In this document: piece after piece, positions 17,575-27,515 of the stretch
Layout: each line of letters opens with the position of its first letter
Position numbering within the stretch: the first letter of the stretch is position 1
DNA from: Thermococcus argininiproducens
GTDB lineage: Archaea > Methanobacteriota_B > Thermococci > Thermococcales > Thermococcaceae
Direction of reading: 5' to 3'
NCBI RefSeq assembly: GCF_023746595.1
Contig: NZ_CP080572.1
Span: 1,844,530-1,908,529, forward strand
DNA: 64,000 bases
Made by a program: the position numbers and the translations under genes
Notes under the pieces: generated by a model
Seen by the model: only the letters and a program-made list of their open reading frames with translations
Told to the model about the DNA's origin: nothing
Databases searched by the model: none

Positions 17575-19383
17575 TTAAGGAGATGCCCAAAGCTCTATTC
17601 CTGCTTCTAAAACTCTCCTCAGTTCTCTCCCTATTGGAGTGTTCTTATTAACCTTAATCAGACCTTTTCTCGATGGAGTTGCAGTGAAGATGTATTCATC
17701 GCCTGCAAAGAACTTGAGAGGCTTCTTTGCAAAATCCGGTGAAACTCTGAGAACTATTTGCTTTTTCTTTTCTTCAACCTCAACTGTTATTTTCTCGGTT
17801 GGCATTTCTGCCATCTTCTCCTCAAAACTTCTGACATCTATGCTTATTCCAAGCTTTTTCTCGATTTCTGTGATTCTTTTGCCCTTTTTGCCTATAATAG
17901 TGGGTATATCAAATTCATCTGCATATATTATGGCCTTATGGGGACTTGCAAGCTCAACCTCTGTATAAACATCTGGTAAGAACTTTTTAATTTCTTGTTT
18001 AAGTCTTTTTTCTGCCAATTTCATTGCAGGCGGCTTCTCCTTTTTCTTCACAGGTACAACACTTATCTCCTCGCCGTAGGTGTATATCTCGTACTCTAAC
18101 TCACCAGTTACGAAGTCCCTAACCTCAATTACAGGTCTGGCTAGATCCTCTTCTGTCATTCCGCTGGGAACTTTAACCTTGTACTCGAGAGTTAGAACTT
18201 TGCTAACGCCTCCAGCTTTGATGAATATTACAGTATCCACTATTTGTGGAATCATTCCAAGTTCTACCCTTCCAATGAATCTCTGGATAGCGTCTATAGG
18301 CTTTGTAGCATGAACAACACCAACCATTCCAACACCAGCAAGTCGTAAGTCCGCATAAATCTGGAAGTCACTTGTTTTTCTCATCTCATCAAATATCGTG
18401 TAATCAGGCCTAACTAAAAGAAGGACGTCTCCTGTTTTTTCCATTTTCCCTGCAAGGGCAGTGTATTGAGTTATCTCCTCACTAACTTGAAGATCCCTAG
18501 GCTTTTCCATTGTTTTCACAATCTTACCCATGGATGCATAATACTCCGCTAAAGCCTGCGCAAAAGTGGTTTTTCCTTCGCCTGGAGCACCAGCAATCAG
18601 AATACCTTCAGCCTTGTCTGTTAAACGCTCTAAAAGCTTTTCTGGAATATCATAATCTTCAATGCTTAACTTGATTATGGGCCTTACTGCCGTTATTTCT
18701 ATCCTGTCAGCAAATGGTGGCTTTGCTATTACTATACGATAATTCCTAAGCTGCACAACTGTTGCACCAAGCTCATCGAGCTCTATAAATGACTCTGGAT
18801 CCCTTTTAGCTCTCTCAACTATATCATCCGCTATTTCCTCAAGCTCTACATCAGTTAGTTCTTCATCTTTTATAGGAACTAACCTCCACTGGCCAGGTTT
18901 ACCCTTTTTGGCCAAAGGTCTTACACCTGCTTTTAGGTGAACACTCATGGTATGTTCGTCAAAGAAATCCTCGAGACGGTGCTTTACTTCCTTTCTGGCC
19001 TCTAAATAGATTACTTCAATTCCCTTCGCTATGGCAATGTCTCTCTGTACTTGGTCACCAGTTATAAGGGTCGCATTCAGCTCTCTAGCGACTTCCCTTA
19101 TCATGTGATCAACTTCTCCCGCCTTAGCTCTCCTTATCTGCCAGAGATCAGGTCTCTCGCCATAGAACTCCAATAGAATTTTATCTCTCTCAGCCAGGCT
19201 TCTAAGCTTCTTAAGTTCCTCCAATCCAGTATGACCAATAGCCTTACCTTCATTAGCTTGATGTTCTATCTCAGCAACAACAGCTTCGGGAATAACTACC
19301 TTAACTTTCTCATTAATTCTCTCTAAGTATTGGGTTAGTCTCCCATCCACTATAACACTCGTATCAACAACAAATACTTTCAT
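17575..19383 (-). CDS. PIN domain / secretion-type ATPase / KH protein
   Basis: About 602 residues in three parts: an N-terminal PIN nuclease-like domain (FVVDTSVIVDGRLTQYL with D7-type acid, EAVVAEIE, GDQVQRD), a PilT/VirB11-like ATPase with IAGAPGEGKTTF, and a C-terminal KH domain with IIGKKGKRITEIEKK. This fusion is a conserved archaeal family. The PIN plus KH parts imply RNA or ribosome processing rather than secretion (inference). The start at ATG 19383 follows GGGTGAGGAAA. Confidence 0.9.
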   Translation of the reverse strand: MKVFVVDTSVIVDGRLTQYLERINEKVKVVIPEAVVAEIEHQANEGKAIGHTGLEELKKLRSLAERDKILLEFYGERPDLWQIRRAKAGEVDHMIREVARELNATLITGDQVQRDIAIAKGIEVIYLEARKEVKHRLEDFFDEHTMSVHLKAGVRPLAKKGKPGQWRLVPIKDEELTDVELEEIADDIVERAKRDPESFIELDELGATVVQLRNYRIVIAKPPFADRIEITAVRPIIKLSIEDYDIPEKLLERLTDKAEGILIAGAPGEGKTTFAQALAEYYASMGKIVKTMEKPRDLQVSEEITQYTALAGKMEKTGDVLLLVRPDYTIFDEMRKTSDFQIYADLRLAGVGMVGVVHATKPIDAIQRFIGRVELGMIPQIVDTVIFIKAGGVSKVLTLEYKVKVPSGMTEEDLARPVIEVRDFVTGELEYEIYTYGEEISVVPVKKKEKPPAMKLAEKRLKQEIKKFLPDVYTEVELASPHKAIIYADEFDIPTIIGKKGKRITEIEKKLGISIDVRSFEEKMAEMPTEKITVEVEEKKKQIVLRVSPDFAKKPLKFFAGDEYIFTATPSRKGLIKVNKNTPIGRELRRVLEAGIELWASP

Positions 19384-19483
19384 TTTCCTCACCCCTCACG
19401 GCGCCTCAACTTGACCTCTCTGTTTATAACCTTTTGGTAAAAGTTCATAAAGGTTTAGTAGGAATTTTATTGGGGGAAAGATT

Positions 19484-20206
19484 ATGGGAAGAATTATCGC
19501 AGTAGCCTCTGGAAAAGGTGGAACCGGAAAAACAACAATGATAGCCAATCTCTCCATGGCATTGGGCTTGCTGGGAAAAAAAGTTTGTGCCGTAGACGCG
19601 GACTTAACAATGGCAAATCTAACTCTACACTTTGGACTGGAGGATACAACCAAAACTATTCACGATGTTCTAATGGGAGAAATAGACATTAAACAGGCAA
19701 TTCACACAACCAGATATGAATTTGTATATCTGATTCCAGGGGCATTTGACTGGGAACATGTTGCTAAGGCAGATCCAAGAGATTTACCTGAAGTTATTCC
19801 AAAAATAAAGGATGAATTTGATTACGTGCTCTTAGACTGCCCTGCAGGATTACAGATGGATGCTATGAGCGCGATGTTAAGTGGAGAAGAAGTATTATTA
19901 ATCACAAACCCTGAGATAGCCAGTATAAGCGACACTATGAAAGTTGGAATAATTTTGAAAAAGGCTGGAAAAAATGTTCTAGGATTCATTTTTAATCGTT
20001 ATGAACCTCATAAAAATGGGATCTCACCCGAGATAGCTGAAGAAATAATGGAATTCCCCCTCCTAGGAATTATCCCTGAGGACCCAAAAGTTAGAGAGGC
20101 GGCCCTTAGTGGAATGCCAGTGCTAGTTTATGACCCAGATACAAAGGCTAGCCGAGCAATAATTGAAACTGCAAGGAATCTCATAAAAACGGAAGAAGAA
20201 TTATAA
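19484..20206 (+). CDS. MinD/ParA-like P-loop ATPase
   Basis: A 240-residue member of the MinD/ParA group. The deviant Walker A is SGKGGTGKTT, followed by VDADLTMANLTLHFGLE and LDCPAG. Archaea of this group carry several MinD paralogs without MinC/MinE, and roles in chemotaxis or cell positioning have been shown for some. There is no clear C-terminal amphipathic helix. The next gene follows 11 bases downstream, so the pair is probably an operon of two P-loop NTPases. The ribosome site is GGGGGAAAG. Confidence 0.87.
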   Translation: MGRIIAVASGKGGTGKTTMIANLSMALGLLGKKVCAVDADLTMANLTLHFGLEDTTKTIHDVLMGEIDIKQAIHTTRYEFVYLIPGAFDWEHVAKADPRDLPEVIPKIKDEFDYVLLDCPAGLQMDAMSAMLSGEEVLLITNPEIASISDTMKVGIILKKAGKNVLGFIFNRYEPHKNGISPEIAEEIMEFPLLGIIPEDPKVREAALSGMPVLVYDPDTKASRAIIETARNLIKTEEEL

Positions 20207-20217
20207 CGGTGGAGGAA

Positions 20218-20961
20218 GTGATATTGACTTTTGTGGGAACAGCAGGAAGTGGAAAAACCACTTTAACGGCAGAATTTGGAAGGTACTTAGTGGAGAATGG
20301 GAAGAAAGTTGCCTATGTTAATCTGGACACAGGCGTAAAGAGGATTCCATACAAAGCAGACATTGATGTCAGAGAACACATTACCGTTGAAGAACTTATG
20401 AAAGAAGGATATGGGCCCAACGGAGCCATAGTAGAAAGCTACGATAGACTGATGGCCCATGTAAGCTACTACCTCTCTAGAATACTGGAACTCGAGAAAG
20501 AAAACGATTATGTGTTGATAGACACCCCCGGACAGATGGAAACATTCTTATTTCACGAATTTGGGGTTAAGTTAATGGAAAACATGCCTTATCCCCTTGT
20601 CATTTATCTTTTCGACCCAACAATACTCCAGAAACCTCACGACTACTGTTTTGTTAAATTCTTCACCTTGATGATAGATCTCCGACTTGGCACCACAACA
20701 ATCCCAGGGCTTAACAAAGTGGATCTCCTTGAGAATTTAACAGAAATTAAAAAGTATCTAGAAGATGTTGAGTATCTCTCGACTCGTCTAAACCTTGAAA
20801 CGTCCATGCAATCACTTTTAGCATACAAATTGTGTAAGATTTTATCTGAAGTATCTCCTCCTGTTAGAGTCCTATACCTCTCAGCAAAAAGGAGAGATGG
20901 GTTTGAAGACCTCGAAACTGTAGCTTATGAGCATTATTGCACCTGCGGGGACTTGACCTGA
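20218..20961 (+). CDS. GPN-loop GTPase
   Basis: A 247-residue homolog of the P. abyssi GPN GTPase and eukaryotic GPN1-3. Walker A is FVGTAGSGKTT, the GPN tripeptide is in EGYGPNGAIVESYDRL, then IDTPGQMETFLFHE (G3), LNKVDLL (G4) and YLSAKRRDGFEDLE (G5). The C-terminus CTCGDLT matches the archaeal family end. I start at GTG 20218 (MILTFVGTAG), because GGTGGAGGAA precedes it and homologs begin there; GTG 20209 is possible. In eukaryotes the family assembles RNA polymerase II; the archaeal role is open. Confidence 0.92.
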   Translation: MILTFVGTAGSGKTTLTAEFGRYLVENGKKVAYVNLDTGVKRIPYKADIDVREHITVEELMKEGYGPNGAIVESYDRLMAHVSYYLSRILELEKENDYVLIDTPGQMETFLFHEFGVKLMENMPYPLVIYLFDPTILQKPHDYCFVKFFTLMIDLRLGTTTIPGLNKVDLLENLTEIKKYLEDVEYLSTRLNLETSMQSLLAYKLCKILSEVSPPVRVLYLSAKRRDGFEDLETVAYEHYCTCGDLT

Positions 20962-20993
20962 GATTCATCAAATTACATCGCAGACAAGTTTTT

Positions 20994-21021
20994 GTTCATT
21001 TATTACCCTAGAAAAATGAAC
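20994..21021. promoter_or_regulatory. Inverted repeat upstream of asparagine synthase
   Basis: GTTCATTT (20994-21001) and AAATGAAC (21014-21021) form a perfect 8-base inverted repeat with a 12-base spacer, about 65 bases before asnB. It could be an operator or the end of the GPN transcript; it is AT-rich, and I cannot tell which. Confidence 0.35.
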
Positions 21022-21086
21022 CCCTTTTCAGAAAGAAACAGGGAAAGTTTTTAGCTTCTTCTCTCTTAGAAAGGCTGGTGAGAATA

Positions 21087-22532
21087 ATGTGCTTGATAGC
21101 TGGTGGGATGGGAAAAAACCTCAAGATCAAATTAACAACCATGATAAATTCTGGAAAACATAGAGGGAGAGATTCTTTTGGAATATGGACTAATGAAGGA
21201 GTATTAAAAAGTGAAGACTTCTCTCAAATTAATGAGATTCCAGATGGTAAAATTGGCCTCTTACAATGTCGTCTTGCGATGACTGGATCAAAAAGCTTCA
21301 CTCAACCTTTTTATAATGAATTCATCCTAGTCCACAATGGCGAGATTTACAATTACCACCAAATAAGGGCGTTTTTGGAAAACAGAGAGGTTGAATTTGA
21401 AAGCGATGTGGATACTGAGGTTATCCTCCGCCTTCTAGAGTTCCTAATTGAAAAAAATACTCCAATACCACAAGCTGTAAAGAAGCTAATGAGGAGTTTA
21501 AATGGAGATTACGCAGTGGCCTTCTCAGATAAAAAAGATATTTACCTCTTCAGAGATCCTATAGGGGTCAGGCCATTGTATTATTCTCCTAATGGGTTTT
21601 TTGCCTCAGAAAAGAAAGTACTATGGAGTATAGGAGAAAATGCCATTCCAGTAAAACCAGGAGAATTAGTAAGAATTTCCAACGGAAAAATTGAGCAGTT
21701 CAAGCTTTTCAATGTTTTGGATATGAAGGGAAGCTTCTTTGACTACAGCACCAGTAAAATGAGCATAACCAGAAGTTTGGACTACTCAATTCGCTTAAGA
21801 GGTAGTAGGAAGGTAGGAGTTCTCTTTTCAGGGGGCTTAGACAGTTCATTAATAGCCATTCTCGCATCCAAGTATTCAAAGGAAGTTACTCTTTACACAG
21901 CAGGAGCTGAGGGGAGTCCAGACTTAGAGTGGTCAAGGAAGGTAAGTGAGGAATTAGGTCTAAAGTTAAAAGAATACGTTTTTGACCTCGATGATGTGAG
22001 AGATGCCGTGCCTTTGGTTATGTTCGCCATAGAGGAGCCGAATGCCATGAATCTTGCAATAGGTATCCCTCTTTACTTCGCAACAAAGCTCGCAAGCGAA
22101 GACGGAACAAAAATACTCTTAAGTGGACAAGGTGCAGACGAGCTTTTTGGTGGATACGCAAAATATCTCACCAATCCAAGGATTATGGAAAAGGACCTAA
22201 CTGAAATGGGGGAGAAAAACCTCGCAAGGGATGATAAGATTGCCATGCTTAACAGCGTAGAAGGAAGATTCCCATTTTTAGACATTAATATGGTCAAAAG
22301 TGCACTTAGAGTACCTCTGAAATATAAGATCCACAATGGAACAAGAAAAGCCATCCTAAGAGAAGTGGCCCTTGAACTAGGACTGCCCAAAGAAGTGGCA
22401 TATAGAGAGAAAAAGGCCTGCCAATACGGAACCAATGCTCAAAAACTCTTAGAGAAGATTGCCAAAAAAGAAGGGCTCAAACTTTCCAAGTTTGCAGAAA
22501 CGGTCTTTAATGAGGTATTTGAACAAAGATAA
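21087..22532 (+). CDS. asnB: Asparagine synthase (glutamine-hydrolysing)
   Basis: A 481-residue two-domain enzyme making Asn from Asp, ATP and Gln. I start at ATG 21087, so that the catalytic Cys is residue 2 (MCLIAGG), as required for class II amidotransferases; GTG 21078 would bury it. The glutaminase has RGRDSFGIW and LVHNGEIYNYH, and the synthetase PP-loop is LFSGGLDSS, with SGQGADELFGGY further on. It is a short archaeal form with about 480 residues instead of the 550 of E. coli AsnB. Confidence 0.92.
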   Translation: MCLIAGGMGKNLKIKLTTMINSGKHRGRDSFGIWTNEGVLKSEDFSQINEIPDGKIGLLQCRLAMTGSKSFTQPFYNEFILVHNGEIYNYHQIRAFLENREVEFESDVDTEVILRLLEFLIEKNTPIPQAVKKLMRSLNGDYAVAFSDKKDIYLFRDPIGVRPLYYSPNGFFASEKKVLWSIGENAIPVKPGELVRISNGKIEQFKLFNVLDMKGSFFDYSTSKMSITRSLDYSIRLRGSRKVGVLFSGGLDSSLIAILASKYSKEVTLYTAGAEGSPDLEWSRKVSEELGLKLKEYVFDLDDVRDAVPLVMFAIEEPNAMNLAIGIPLYFATKLASEDGTKILLSGQGADELFGGYAKYLTNPRIMEKDLTEMGEKNLARDDKIAMLNSVEGRFPFLDINMVKSALRVPLKYKIHNGTRKAILREVALELGLPKEVAYREKKACQYGTNAQKLLEKIAKKEGLKLSKFAETVFNEVFEQR

Positions 22533-22676
22533 ACAATTTTAAACCTTTTTTAACCTTCTCACCAGTAAAAACCCTTCTCATAAAAGTAAAGTGAACAAAC
22601 GAAAACCAAACAAGACGATTTCATGAAAAAAGCTTAAATAGTAGGTTTTCACTAATTATAATTGAGGTGAAAGACC

Positions 22677-23843
22677 ATGATGGTGAAAAAAGGATTTGCT
22701 TGGCTGTTTGGGATATTGCTTTTAGCAAGTATGATACCCCTCTCACAAGCACAGGCAACACTCTCAATAGTTATACTTGTAAGTGACAACGAAGCAGATT
22801 CAGCACTTGCGGAAGATCTCGCCAGCATTTTAAATGCAACAATAGTCGTGACTACATGGGGAGTTTACGATACAAACGTAACTGCAGAGATAATGAGCTA
22901 TGCACCAGACAAAGTGATAATTATTGGAGGACCCGACGCAGTTCCAAAAGAGTATGAGACAGACTTAAGTGAGTTGGGAATACCCTATGTAAGATGGTAT
23001 GGTAAAGACCGATATGAGACCAATCTTGAGGTCATTAAATATGCACTAGAAGAGTACCCAGAACTATTCGTCAATATTAAGATTGTCATCGCTCATGGAA
23101 GGGATCTTGGAGCTATTAAACAGGTAAAAGGTATCCAAGGAAAGAAATTTGTTATTTATGTAGATAAGAATCTAACCAACCAAACTGAAATAATCGGAAC
23201 ATTACTCAAAACAAAGACTGTTATAATAATCAAGAGCCCATTAATGGACAATGAAACTGCTGAAATGATAAGAGAGCGCGTGAGAGAAAGGGTTCAGAAT
23301 GGAAATATAACTGAGGAGGATATTGGAATAACTCCTGAGATGGCATGGGAGGCCATAGAAATAGCAATTAACAGAACAGAGACTGCAAAAGAGATACTAG
23401 ATAACTTAACAATCCCAAGTGCTACAAAGCTTTTGGAGCTCGCCGAAAAAGAGATACAAATAGCAAAAGAGAGTTACAACGAAGGTAACTATGGAAAAGC
23501 ATATGGCCAGGCAATAGCAGCCAAAGCCCACGCTGAAGCAGTTATCAGACTGGCAGGAAAAGAATGGAGAAACGTCATGCATGCTAAAGTAGACATACAA
23601 CTCGAAAGGGAAGTCTACAAGCTTGAGATTAAACTCAAGGTTCTTACAAAAGCTGGAATCGACGTAACTGAAATAAGCGAAAAAATAGAAGCAGCCAAAA
23701 ATGCAATACAAGCAGGAGATTATGAGGGTGCAAGAGAACTCATTGAACAAGCCAAAAACATGCTCAGAGATGCTTTCATGCAAGGAAGAGGGAAGATGAA
23801 AGAAATAAACCTACCAGTTGGAAGAGGTAGGGGTAGGCCATAG
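22677..23843 (+). CDS. Secreted protein with CWB2-like domain and helical C-terminal half
   Basis: A 388-residue exported protein. The signal peptide is residues 1-25 (KKGFAWLFGILLLASMIPLSQAQA). Residues 28-120 resemble a cell-wall-binding repeat 2 unit: IIIGGPDAVPKEYE followed by VRWYGKDRYETNLEV. Residues 220-380 are long amphipathic helices with two SYNEGNYGKAYGQA/AIQAGDYEGARELIE repeats, and the tail is GRGRGRP. Many N-glycosylation sites (NAT, NVT, NLT, NQT) fit a surface location. The ribosome site is GAGGTGAAAG. Confidence 0.8.
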   Translation: MMVKKGFAWLFGILLLASMIPLSQAQATLSIVILVSDNEADSALAEDLASILNATIVVTTWGVYDTNVTAEIMSYAPDKVIIIGGPDAVPKEYETDLSELGIPYVRWYGKDRYETNLEVIKYALEEYPELFVNIKIVIAHGRDLGAIKQVKGIQGKKFVIYVDKNLTNQTEIIGTLLKTKTVIIIKSPLMDNETAEMIRERVRERVQNGNITEEDIGITPEMAWEAIEIAINRTETAKEILDNLTIPSATKLLELAEKEIQIAKESYNEGNYGKAYGQAIAAKAHAEAVIRLAGKEWRNVMHAKVDIQLEREVYKLEIKLKVLTKAGIDVTEISEKIEAAKNAIQAGDYEGARELIEQAKNMLRDAFMQGRGKMKEINLPVGRGRGRP

Positions 23844-23878
23844 AAAGGCTTTTTACTTTTCTTCCATATTTTTTATTC

Positions 23879-24961
23879 ATGAAGATTTTGATAATCGGCC
23901 ATTATCCTCCCCACAAGGGCGGCATTGCCACTCATACTGAGAGTCTAGTGAAGGAATTAAGAAAGAAACATGAAGTTCACATAATAACCTATGGACCAAT
24001 AACTCCTAGAGAGTTTGAGAAAGAATTCGTCCACCAAGTAACTGTTCCAAAAGTTTTTGGTTTGAGAGGCATTCTGTTCACTTTTCTTGCTGCTGTTAAG
24101 GCCATCAAACTTCATAAAAAATTCAATTTTGATATTATTCATGCCCATTATGTTGGAACCACAAGTTATGCAGGGGTACTTGCAAAAAACAGATTAAAAA
24201 TTCCGCTTATTATCACAGCTCACGGGAGTGATCTTGATTTTATGTCTAAGCTCCCTCTTGGAAGATATTTTGTTAAGGAAAGTTTGACAAAGAGCGACCT
24301 AACAATAACGGTAAGTCACTATCTTAAAAAGCGGGCTTTAGCACTGGGAGCAAACAAAGTAAAAGTAATCCCCAATGCGATAAAAAACCTAAAAAGAAAA
24401 AATCTGAAAAGAGAATATATCACTTTTATTGGCAGCTTGACCCTGTATAAAGACCCTGCCACATTCATAAAACTTGCTCGACATTTTCCAAATGAGAAGT
24501 TTCTAGTTGTTGGAGACGGGCCACTAAGGAAGGAGCTTGAAAAACAGGCGCCTAAAAATGTAAAATTCCTAGGATATAGAGAAGACATTGGGGAAATTCT
24601 CTCAAAAACCAAACTTTTAATTCTTCCTTCTGCGAGAGAAGGGTTTGGGTTAGTTGTTCTCGAAGCCAATTCCCTTGAAGTACCCGTTATTGGTAGGGCT
24701 GTAGGTGGCATAAGAGAACTTATTCGAGAGGGCAAAAATGGTTATACCTTTGAGACTTTTGAGGAGCTTGTGAAAAAAGTTGATTCTTTATTGCCAAATA
24801 AAAAAGCTTTAAAAATGGGAAAAATAGGGAACACTATCAGTGGAAGATACAATTGGAAGAAAATTGGGGAGGCCGTTGAAGAGAGATATAGAGAGCTTGT
24901 CGGTGAGAGATATGACGATAATAATAAACATGCGAGAAGGGGTGGACTGGGAGAAAATTAG
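23879..24961 (+). CDS. Glycosyltransferase family 4
   Basis: A 360-residue GT-B glycosyltransferase. The N-terminal GHYPPHKGGIATHTESLV loop, central HAHYVGT and the C-terminal EGFGLVVLEANSLEVPVIG (E-x7-E donor motif) place it in GT4, which builds glycolipids, S-layer glycans or compatible solutes. No ribosome site lies before the ATG at 23879, so it may be leaderless. The last 50 bases overlap the start of the Sua5 gene in another frame. Confidence 0.88.
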   Translation: MKILIIGHYPPHKGGIATHTESLVKELRKKHEVHIITYGPITPREFEKEFVHQVTVPKVFGLRGILFTFLAAVKAIKLHKKFNFDIIHAHYVGTTSYAGVLAKNRLKIPLIITAHGSDLDFMSKLPLGRYFVKESLTKSDLTITVSHYLKKRALALGANKVKVIPNAIKNLKRKNLKREYITFIGSLTLYKDPATFIKLARHFPNEKFLVVGDGPLRKELEKQAPKNVKFLGYREDIGEILSKTKLLILPSAREGFGLVVLEANSLEVPVIGRAVGGIRELIREGKNGYTFETFEELVKKVDSLLPNKKALKMGKIGNTISGRYNWKKIGEAVEERYRELVGERYDDNNKHARRGGLGEN

Positions 24962-25937
24962 GATAGCTGCGAGATTTATTAAAGAAGCTAAGTTAGTTGC
25001 ATTTCCTACTGAAACCGTGTATGGGCTTGGAGCAGACGCTCTTAATGATAACGCTGTGAAAAAGATATTCAAAGCCAAGGGCAGGCCCCCCGATAACCCT
25101 CTTATAATACACATAGCAGATTTTAATCAGATCTATGAACTGGCAAGAGACGTCCCCGAGAGAGCCAAAATTTTAGCCGAAAACTTCTGGCCCGGCCCAT
25201 TAACAATAGTATTGCCCAAAAAAGAGGAAGTTCCATACGTTACCACAGGAGGCCTAGACACCGTTGCAATACGAATGCCTGCTCATGAAATTGCCCTTGC
25301 ATTGATAAAATCAAGTGGCCGACCAATTGCCGCACCTTCTGCAAACATTAGTGGAAAACCTAGCCCTACTCTAGCAGAACACGTAGCCGATGACTTCTAT
25401 GGGAAAATAGAGTGCATAATAGACGGAGGAGAAACTAAAATCGGCGTTGAATCTACCGTGATAGACCTCACAACCGACCCCCCAATGCTCCTAAGGCCAG
25501 GAGGCCTCCCTCTAGAAAGAATAAAAAGCATCATCGGCGAAGTTAAAATACATCCTGCAGTCAAAGGAAAGGCCGTAGAGCTTGCAAAAGCTCCAGGAAT
25601 GAAATACAAACACTACGCTCCAGAGGCGCAAGTAATAATAATCGATGGCGAACGTGAACGAGTTATTAAGAAGATCAAAGATCTTATTGATGAATATAAA
25701 AAGCAAGGAATAAAAGTAGGCGTTATGGCAACAGGAGATTTCTATGAGGCAGATGCATATTTCAACATAGGCGAGAGTGAAGAGGAAATAGCTCGCAATT
25801 TATTCAAAGCCCTTAGAGAGCTTGATAAAAGTGGAGTGAAGATAATATTGGCAGAAGGAATAGCAGAACGCGGATTAGGCCTGGCCGTGATGAATAGGCT
25901 TAAAAAAGCTGCCGGCTACAGAATCATAAAAGTCTAA
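24912..25937 (+). CDS. Threonylcarbamoyl-AMP synthase Sua5
   Basis: A 341-residue enzyme producing the threonylcarbamoyl adenylate for tRNA t6A37. The YrdC/Sua5 core has FPTETVYGLG, KIFKAKGRPPDNPL, WPGPLT and SANISGKPSPT; a C-terminal Sua5 domain (about residues 225-341, after GMKYKHYAPEA) makes it the long form. I start at ATG 24912, preceded by GGTGAGAGAT, rather than the first in-frame GTG at 24840. It overlaps the glycosyltransferase by 50 bases. Confidence 0.92.
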   Translation: MTIIINMREGVDWEKIRIAARFIKEAKLVAFPTETVYGLGADALNDNAVKKIFKAKGRPPDNPLIIHIADFNQIYELARDVPERAKILAENFWPGPLTIVLPKKEEVPYVTTGGLDTVAIRMPAHEIALALIKSSGRPIAAPSANISGKPSPTLAEHVADDFYGKIECIIDGGETKIGVESTVIDLTTDPPMLLRPGGLPLERIKSIIGEVKIHPAVKGKAVELAKAPGMKYKHYAPEAQVIIIDGERERVIKKIKDLIDEYKKQGIKVGVMATGDFYEADAYFNIGESEEEIARNLFKALRELDKSGVKIILAEGIAERGLGLAVMNRLKKAAGYRIIKV

Positions 25938-26049
25938 TTCTTCGAAAATTTTACAATTATTAAAGTATCCAATTGTACATGGGAGAAATTGTTAAATATT
26001 TTGAAGTAGAAAAACATATGCTAAATCAGAAACTATCGGGGGTGCCCCT

Positions 26050-27234
26050 TTGATCACAGGTATAATAAGATCTAGTCCTGGAGAGCTGGAACTAGCTGGA
26101 AAAACCATGATAACTAAAGGAGAGTTTAAAAAAGGAATAAACCTCCTGATAAAATCTGCGAAAGAGTATGAATTACAAAAACGATTCTTAGATGCTGCTC
26201 GTATGTATAGATACATAGGAGATTTAATCCTCAATGTTAATCCCCAGGGAATAAAAGATGCTCGGCCCTTCCTTCTCAAAAGCGCTTATTATTATCTAGA
26301 TATTTTAGAACGAGAGATTGAGGCCGAGACCCCAAACTTAGAACTCCTCGATGAGTTCTGTTCTAATATTCTAAGAATATTTGAGATCCTAGGTGAAAAG
26401 GAGAAATTTGAAAAGTATGCCAAAGAATTCGGAGCTATGTATCAAAACTTGGGAGATACTGAACTCAAAAATGGAAATATTCAGCTAGCCATCCAATCCT
26501 ATGAAACTGCCCGCAGATACTACAAAATAATTCACCATAGAGAAGGAATAGAGGACACAGTAAGCATCCTTCTTGACCTTTTTGGAAAGGGGGCAGAAAT
26601 ATTCGTAAACAAAAAAGAGTACCAGAAAGCCGGTGACACATTCTTCAGGCTTGGATTTATTGTGAAAGATGTTTTTGGATATGATTCTCATTTCATGGAG
26701 CTAATGGAAGACGCTGGGCGAAACTATGAAAGAGCCAGCAAAAACTGGTATGCAAAGGGGGATCTTTACTCCACTGCAAGAATGCTCCTAAATGCAGAGT
26801 ATTCGTATTTATTGGCTGGCAACACCCACCGGGTAAAGCTTGCAGGACTAAATGCAACCAAAATGTTCTACCAACTTGTGGAAGAGTATAGAAGAGCTAG
26901 GTTCAGGGATGAACTTGGTGAAGGCTTGTTAATGCTTTCTGAGGCCCTATTTGGAATTGATAAACTCCTAGATGGTCTTAAAGCATACAAGAGCCTTATG
27001 GTAGAAGCTGAAACAACATTGGAACACAAGTACCACATAAGGCGAGCCTTAATGCTCTATCTGGCAGCTAAAGAGAAAAGTAAAAACTACCTAGAGTTTG
27101 TGGAGCAGATGGAGTTCTACGCAAAACGAGAAGCCTATGCCCAAGCAATTGAAATAGCAGAACTTGTTTTTGAGACCAGGTATCCAGAAATTAAAAAAGG
27201 CCTTCAGAAAGTAGAAGGCCTCAGCCCGGAGTGA
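26050..27234 (+). CDS. TPR/SNAP-like helical-repeat protein
   Basis: A 394-residue all-helical protein with TPR-like units, for example GEFKKGINLLIKSAKEYEL, RFLDAARMYRYIGDLI and NIQLAIQSYETARRYY, over most of its length. This resembles a TPR/alpha-SNAP-type scaffold. TTG 26050 is the start, with GGGGGTG six bases before it. It is followed by the convergent frameshifted winged-helix gene, which overlaps its last 14 bases. Partner and function are unknown. Confidence 0.78.
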   Translation: MITGIIRSSPGELELAGKTMITKGEFKKGINLLIKSAKEYELQKRFLDAARMYRYIGDLILNVNPQGIKDARPFLLKSAYYYLDILEREIEAETPNLELLDEFCSNILRIFEILGEKEKFEKYAKEFGAMYQNLGDTELKNGNIQLAIQSYETARRYYKIIHHREGIEDTVSILLDLFGKGAEIFVNKKEYQKAGDTFFRLGFIVKDVFGYDSHFMELMEDAGRNYERASKNWYAKGDLYSTARMLLNAEYSYLLAGNTHRVKLAGLNATKMFYQLVEEYRRARFRDELGEGLLMLSEALFGIDKLLDGLKAYKSLMVEAETTLEHKYHIRRALMLYLAAKEKSKNYLEFVEQMEFYAKREAYAQAIEIAELVFETRYPEIKKGLQKVEGLSPE

Positions 27235-27449
27235 GTTTCTTCCGTTTATATCCTCTTCTCCGGGCATCCCTTAAGAAAAATATCTCCTCAACAAGCCCAT
27301 TTTCTTTCAGAATTTTCAATGCATATCGAACGGTCCTTTCAGAAAGGTTGGTTCTTCTTGCTAGCTCTTTAGAAGATATTGGCTTATCCTCTAAGGCATT
27401 AAAGACCTGAAGAGCTGACTTGGGTAAAGCAAAGTAAATCCCCCCTCAT
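27221..27449 (-). pseudogene. Winged-helix regulator with +1 frameshift in a G run after the start
   Basis: From ATG 27447-27449 (after GGTGGTTGTG) the frame reads MRG, then hits a run of six G (27440-27445) and soon stops. The next frame stays open to a TGA at 27221 and encodes IYFALPKSALQVFNALED..SSKELARRTNLSERTVRYALKILKENG..RRRGYKRKK, a clean winged helix-turn-helix. Total length 229 is 3n+1: with five G the gene would be intact, about 75 residues. Possible causes are a sequencing error, a fresh mutation, or slippage-dependent expression. Confidence 0.8.
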
Positions 27450-27515
27450 CACAACCACCGAAGAATGGTAACACATTGCCTTTATAAGTGTTTTGAAAGA
27501 GGCAAAAAGAAAAAA

